13,760 bases of DNA from positions 1 to 13,760 of the forward strand of contig CAZHVV010000014.1 of NCBI GenBank assembly GCA_964536265.1. Reading direction: 5' to 3'. Every line of letters begins with the position of its first letter. Within the stretch, counting starts at the first letter, position 1. The notes under the pieces were generated by a model. That model had not been told where the DNA came from. It ran no database searches and saw only the letters and a list, made by a program, of their open reading frames with translations. The translations under genes and the position numbers were made by a program. This document shows, piece after piece, positions 11,719 to 13,760 of this stretch. The DNA is from JAPUDS01 sp964536265. GTDB lineage: Bacteria > Patescibacteriota > Saccharimonadia > Saccharimonadales > Saccharimonadaceae.

Positions 11719-12957
11719 GTGTCCGAATCAAAAGAAACATACCCTACCCCTACAAAAGCTGACTATACGGCTGCAAAAATCACAGACCTGATGATAATGC
11801 CTGTTTTTCGGGATGCTCGCGATGCTGCATTTGAATCAGCCGATGGAGATGGCGAACTCTACGCAACATGGAGGCAGAACGCCGATATCCATCTGGGTAC
11901 ACTCGCAGCGGCACTCGTGACAAAGAAAGGTGCTTCAACTCCTGAGATTTTATGGGAACAACAGCGACAAGTTGCACTTGCGAACGTCGAGGGAATACCT
12001 ATTGGACCATTTGCTGACTTCTTCTTTGACCTGAAAACTGGTGGCCGAGCCGCAGAAGTTGAGCCCGCCAGCGGTGATATATCTCATCTCCCCCGAGGTG
12101 AATATGATGTTGTCGCAACCAATAACCGCATAACTGGACTTGCTCGTGATGAAGACGATGCTTTCACTTTCTTTGGTGACGCCCTTAACTATTTGGCTGT
12201 TCGTCGCCGTCAAGGTGGCAGTAAGTTCGAAGGACCAGAAAACTACGCATCGACAATAAAATTCTTCAGTGACAAATCCCGCGACATAACGTTCGATGCA
12301 AAGAGCAAACAAAATGCTGCACGCATGACAAATGAATGTATGTCGCGTTTCTTGCACGTCGCCGAAAGAGACGAACCGAATGTCGTCGAAATGACCAATG
12401 TCCTGAGTGCAATCAAGCATTTACCGCAAGGTGTCTTCGACAAACGACTCAGTGAAGGTATCCTGAAGCATACGCTTGCAACACTCGATGATTTTTCCCA
12501 AGAAGGTCTCAACCTTCTTATGTCAGCAGCTGCGAAACTTGATGTTTCTGACTGCGGCGAAGTTGCCGCAATGACCATCGACCTTGCTTTGCGCAAAGGT
12601 CAGCGCTTTGAACGCTCAGGTGACATGCTCGCGTCACTGCGCGCTGTCGCCAACCTGCCCCACTCGTCTGCGAGTGAGCGTGCCTTTCGATCTCTCCTCG
12701 ACACAAGAAGCTCACTGGAAGTCGCCTCAAGCGTTGATGACCTTGAGTCCACTATCAAACTTTTAAAGCAAATTATTGAGACAACTAGCGAAGACCCTAC
12801 CGATACAGTGCGAGTTAAGGGAATTGCGAACTTCATTGCGCATCAAGCAGTAAATATATACAAGCAAGACAACAGTTCGTCTGCTGCCAGCCCTGCTGAG
12901 TTATCGGCAAAACTGCAACAAGTCAAACGTATCGTTGACACTGCAAAAAAGATATAG
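11719..12957 (+). CDS. 412-aa orphan, helical-repeat protein
   Basis: This is a soluble protein of 412 residues with no signal peptide, no membrane helix and no recognised family. Residues 1-215 are mixed. From about 221 the sequence becomes regularly helical: VVEMTNVLSAIKHLP, LDDFSQEGLNLLMSAAAKL, SGDMLASLRAVANLP and LESTIKLLKQIIE recur at roughly 35-45 residue steps, each with Leu/Ala-rich helix pairs. This looks like an alpha-solenoid of the HEAT or tricopeptide type, which would serve for protein or RNA binding. The resemblance is by eye only. GTG 11719 is fixed by a near-consensus promoter with the -10 box six bases upstream. It is the largest unexplained gene here. Confidence 0.8.
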   Translation: MSESKETYPTPTKADYTAAKITDLMIMPVFRDARDAAFESADGDGELYATWRQNADIHLGTLAAALVTKKGASTPEILWEQQRQVALANVEGIPIGPFADFFFDLKTGGRAAEVEPASGDISHLPRGEYDVVATNNRITGLARDEDDAFTFFGDALNYLAVRRRQGGSKFEGPENYASTIKFFSDKSRDITFDAKSKQNAARMTNECMSRFLHVAERDEPNVVEMTNVLSAIKHLPQGVFDKRLSEGILKHTLATLDDFSQEGLNLLMSAAAKLDVSDCGEVAAMTIDLALRKGQRFERSGDMLASLRAVANLPHSSASERAFRSLLDTRSSLEVASSVDDLESTIKLLKQIIETTSEDPTDTVRVKGIANFIAHQAVNIYKQDNSSSAASPAELSAKLQQVKRIVDTAKKI

Positions 12958-12975
12958 CCAAACAACATCCAGTAA

Positions 12976-13140
12976 TTAGTCGATGAGACCGTCAGTCTTC
13001 TTCTGAATCTCTTTGAGCTTTCGTGCAATCTGAGCCACTAGTTCTTTGTCTATGTCAGGCCCGTATTTCTCAATAAATCGTTCTATTCGGGCGAGAGCTT
13101 CTAGGGTCTTGCCTGCAGTTTTTTGCACCTTCTGATTCAT
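12976..13140 (-). CDS. 54-aa helical protein, coupled to the upstream gene
   Basis: This short gene runs from ATG 13140 to TAA at 12978-12976 and encodes 54 residues starting MNQKVQKTAGKTLEALARIE. It is charged and helical throughout, ending ARKLKEIQKKTDGLID. AGGAAG lies about five bases before the start and overlaps the TAG stop of the gene at 13150, nine bases away. That spacing points to coupled translation and a two-gene operon. I do not recognise the family. The amphipathic pattern suggests a helix that packs on itself or on a partner. Confidence 0.65.
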   Translation of the reverse strand: MNQKVQKTAGKTLEALARIERFIEKYGPDIDKELVAQIARKLKEIQKKTDGLID

Positions 13141-13149
13141 GGTTTCTTC

Positions 13150-13620
13150 CTACTCTACTTTTCCTATAAATACGGTATAATTTTTGCCGTATTTTTTGGC
13201 ACACTTTGGGCAGGTTGTATACCACATATACCATTTGGAAATCTTCACATTTTTGCTTGCTGCAAACTGCTTAAAGTCTTCTCCCCACACTGAGGTTTCT
13301 TTAAAATCACCCTCGTAGACCTTGCTTATGAACTTACCCGAAAGGGTAACGTTCTCAGCCCCTGGTACCTCCCTATCAACGGCGGCATAAACATCCATAT
13401 TCCATTTTGAGGTATGGTCAGAAAGGGCCATATTGTCTTGAAATGTGGCACCTGCGTCACGAACTAATTTGTCGAGTTTTTTCATTGCCCCGCCAAAGTT
13501 CACTGGTACATAGAAGATGGTGAAGGACTTTGTCTTTATGAACTGTTTGTCCTCCCATTCAAATTCTTTTTCTTGCCATGGTTCTGGGTCAAACTTCGGA
13601 CAACATACTTCGTTTTCCAT
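13150..13620 (-). CDS. Conserved 156-aa protein with C-terminal CPxC motif
   Basis: This protein begins MENEVCCPKFDPEPWQEKEF. It contains KTKSFTIFYVPVNFGGAMKKLD near 28-49, SDHTSKWNMDVYAAVDREVPGAENVTLSGKF in the middle and WYTTCPKCAKKYGKNY near the end. I recall this pattern from a widespread bacterial family often loosely labelled hydrolase; I know of no proven reaction, so no function is given. The CPKC pair and the early CC could bind a metal or form a redox site. ATG 13620 is chosen because AAGGAG ends five bases before it; GTG 13626 would overlap that RBS. It is first in an operon with the 54-aa gene. Confidence 0.8.
   Translation of the reverse strand: MENEVCCPKFDPEPWQEKEFEWEDKQFIKTKSFTIFYVPVNFGGAMKKLDKLVRDAGATFQDNMALSDHTSKWNMDVYAAVDREVPGAENVTLSGKFISKVYEGDFKETSVWGEDFKQFAASKNVKISKWYMWYTTCPKCAKKYGKNYTVFIGKVE
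13168..13197 (+). terminator. Terminator-like hairpin inside the CPxC gene, plus strand
   Basis: AAATACGG and CCGTATTT form an 8-bp stem around an 11-base loop, followed by more T residues on the plus strand. It lies within the 3' end of the minus-strand gene and could stop plus-strand transcripts coming from the 412-aa gene. Confidence 0.35.
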
Positions 13621-13681
13621 ATACACTCCTTATATTCAAACTATACTCCTACGTATAACGAGAATAAAGAGCCTGAATAAC

Positions 13682-13759
13682 CTACGTTTCGGACGAAGTT
13701 TCTACTGCCTGCTTTATTGTTTCTAAGAAGATGTAAAGATTGTCATACTTCCTATGTAA
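13682..13759 (-). CDS. C-terminal end of a gene entering from the right edge (partial)
   Basis: On the minus strand a stop-free frame from the window edge ends in TAG at 13684-13682. Its last 25 residues are plausible protein sequence (RKYDNLYIFLETIKQAVETS). It is too short to identify. The 60 bases between it and the CPxC gene hold a TATAGT box and the RBS of that gene. Confidence 0.35.
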   Translation of the reverse strand, partial: LHRKYDNLYIFLETIKQAVETSSET

Positions 13760-13760
13760 C

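Noticed and set aside
1..13760. CRISPR array, tRNA, rRNA, insertion sequence or prophage genes
   Set aside because: I saw no regularly spaced repeats, no tRNA cloverleaf landmarks, no rRNA conserved strings, and no transposase, integrase or phage structural motifs.

Overview
The window reads as a compact bacterial chromosome segment. It has small genes, short intergenic gaps, the standard genetic code and moderate GC. The set of small-membrane-protein, CarD, sortase and DUF3494 genes, together with many promoters whose -10 box sits directly against the start codon, suggests a reduced-genome lineage such as Patescibacteria/CPR, possibly Saccharibacteria. That assignment is inference; no rRNA or marker gene is present. 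Eighteen of the nineteen complete, recognised genes stop with TAA or TAG and only one with TGA.

Layout from left to right. (1) Positions 1-525 (-) hold the N-terminal part of an unrecognised protein. Its leader (about 538-710) is a cobalamin-riboswitch-like RNA with an RBS-sequestering arrangement. (2) Positions 792-2717 (-) are a two-gene operon of an AbrB-like regulator and a 14-TM DHA2-type drug exporter, with a palindrome over the promoter. (3) A TylF-type methyltransferase (-) and a Crp/Fnr-type regulator (+) diverge from a palindromic 65-bp region. The Crp gene ends tail to tail, with overlap, against a small receiver-like protein. (4) Twin palindromes precede a GlsB/YeaQ membrane protein, followed by a bidirectional terminator. 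(5) Next on (-) are a winged-helix protein, a membrane-anchored coiled-coil protein, a double-DUF1801 protein, and carD behind a possible leader peptide with a terminator-like hairpin. (6) A sortase lies directly after its likely substrate, a DUF3494 (ice-binding-like) surface protein with an FPNTG sorting signal. (7) Three transport or membrane genes follow on (-): a SemiSWEET/PQ-loop protein, a 2-TM protein and a 12-TM MFS exporter. (8) Three genes on (+) are a YdeI/OmdA-like protein, a 72-aa orphan and a 412-aa helical-repeat orphan. (9) Two coupled genes on (-), a CPxC conserved protein and a 54-aa helical protein, are followed by the 3' end of one more gene at the right edge.

The most striking pattern is regulatory. 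Seven start codons lie exactly six bases after a -10-like hexamer, which predicts leaderless mRNAs. Most other genes, chiefly operon-internal or long-leader ones, carry Shine-Dalgarno sites or overlap the upstream gene. The two best candidates for undescribed regulation are the carD leader (leaderless 19-codon ORF, terminator-like hairpin, stop codon on the carD RBS) and the B12-type riboswitch in front of a protein with no recognised cobalamin function.
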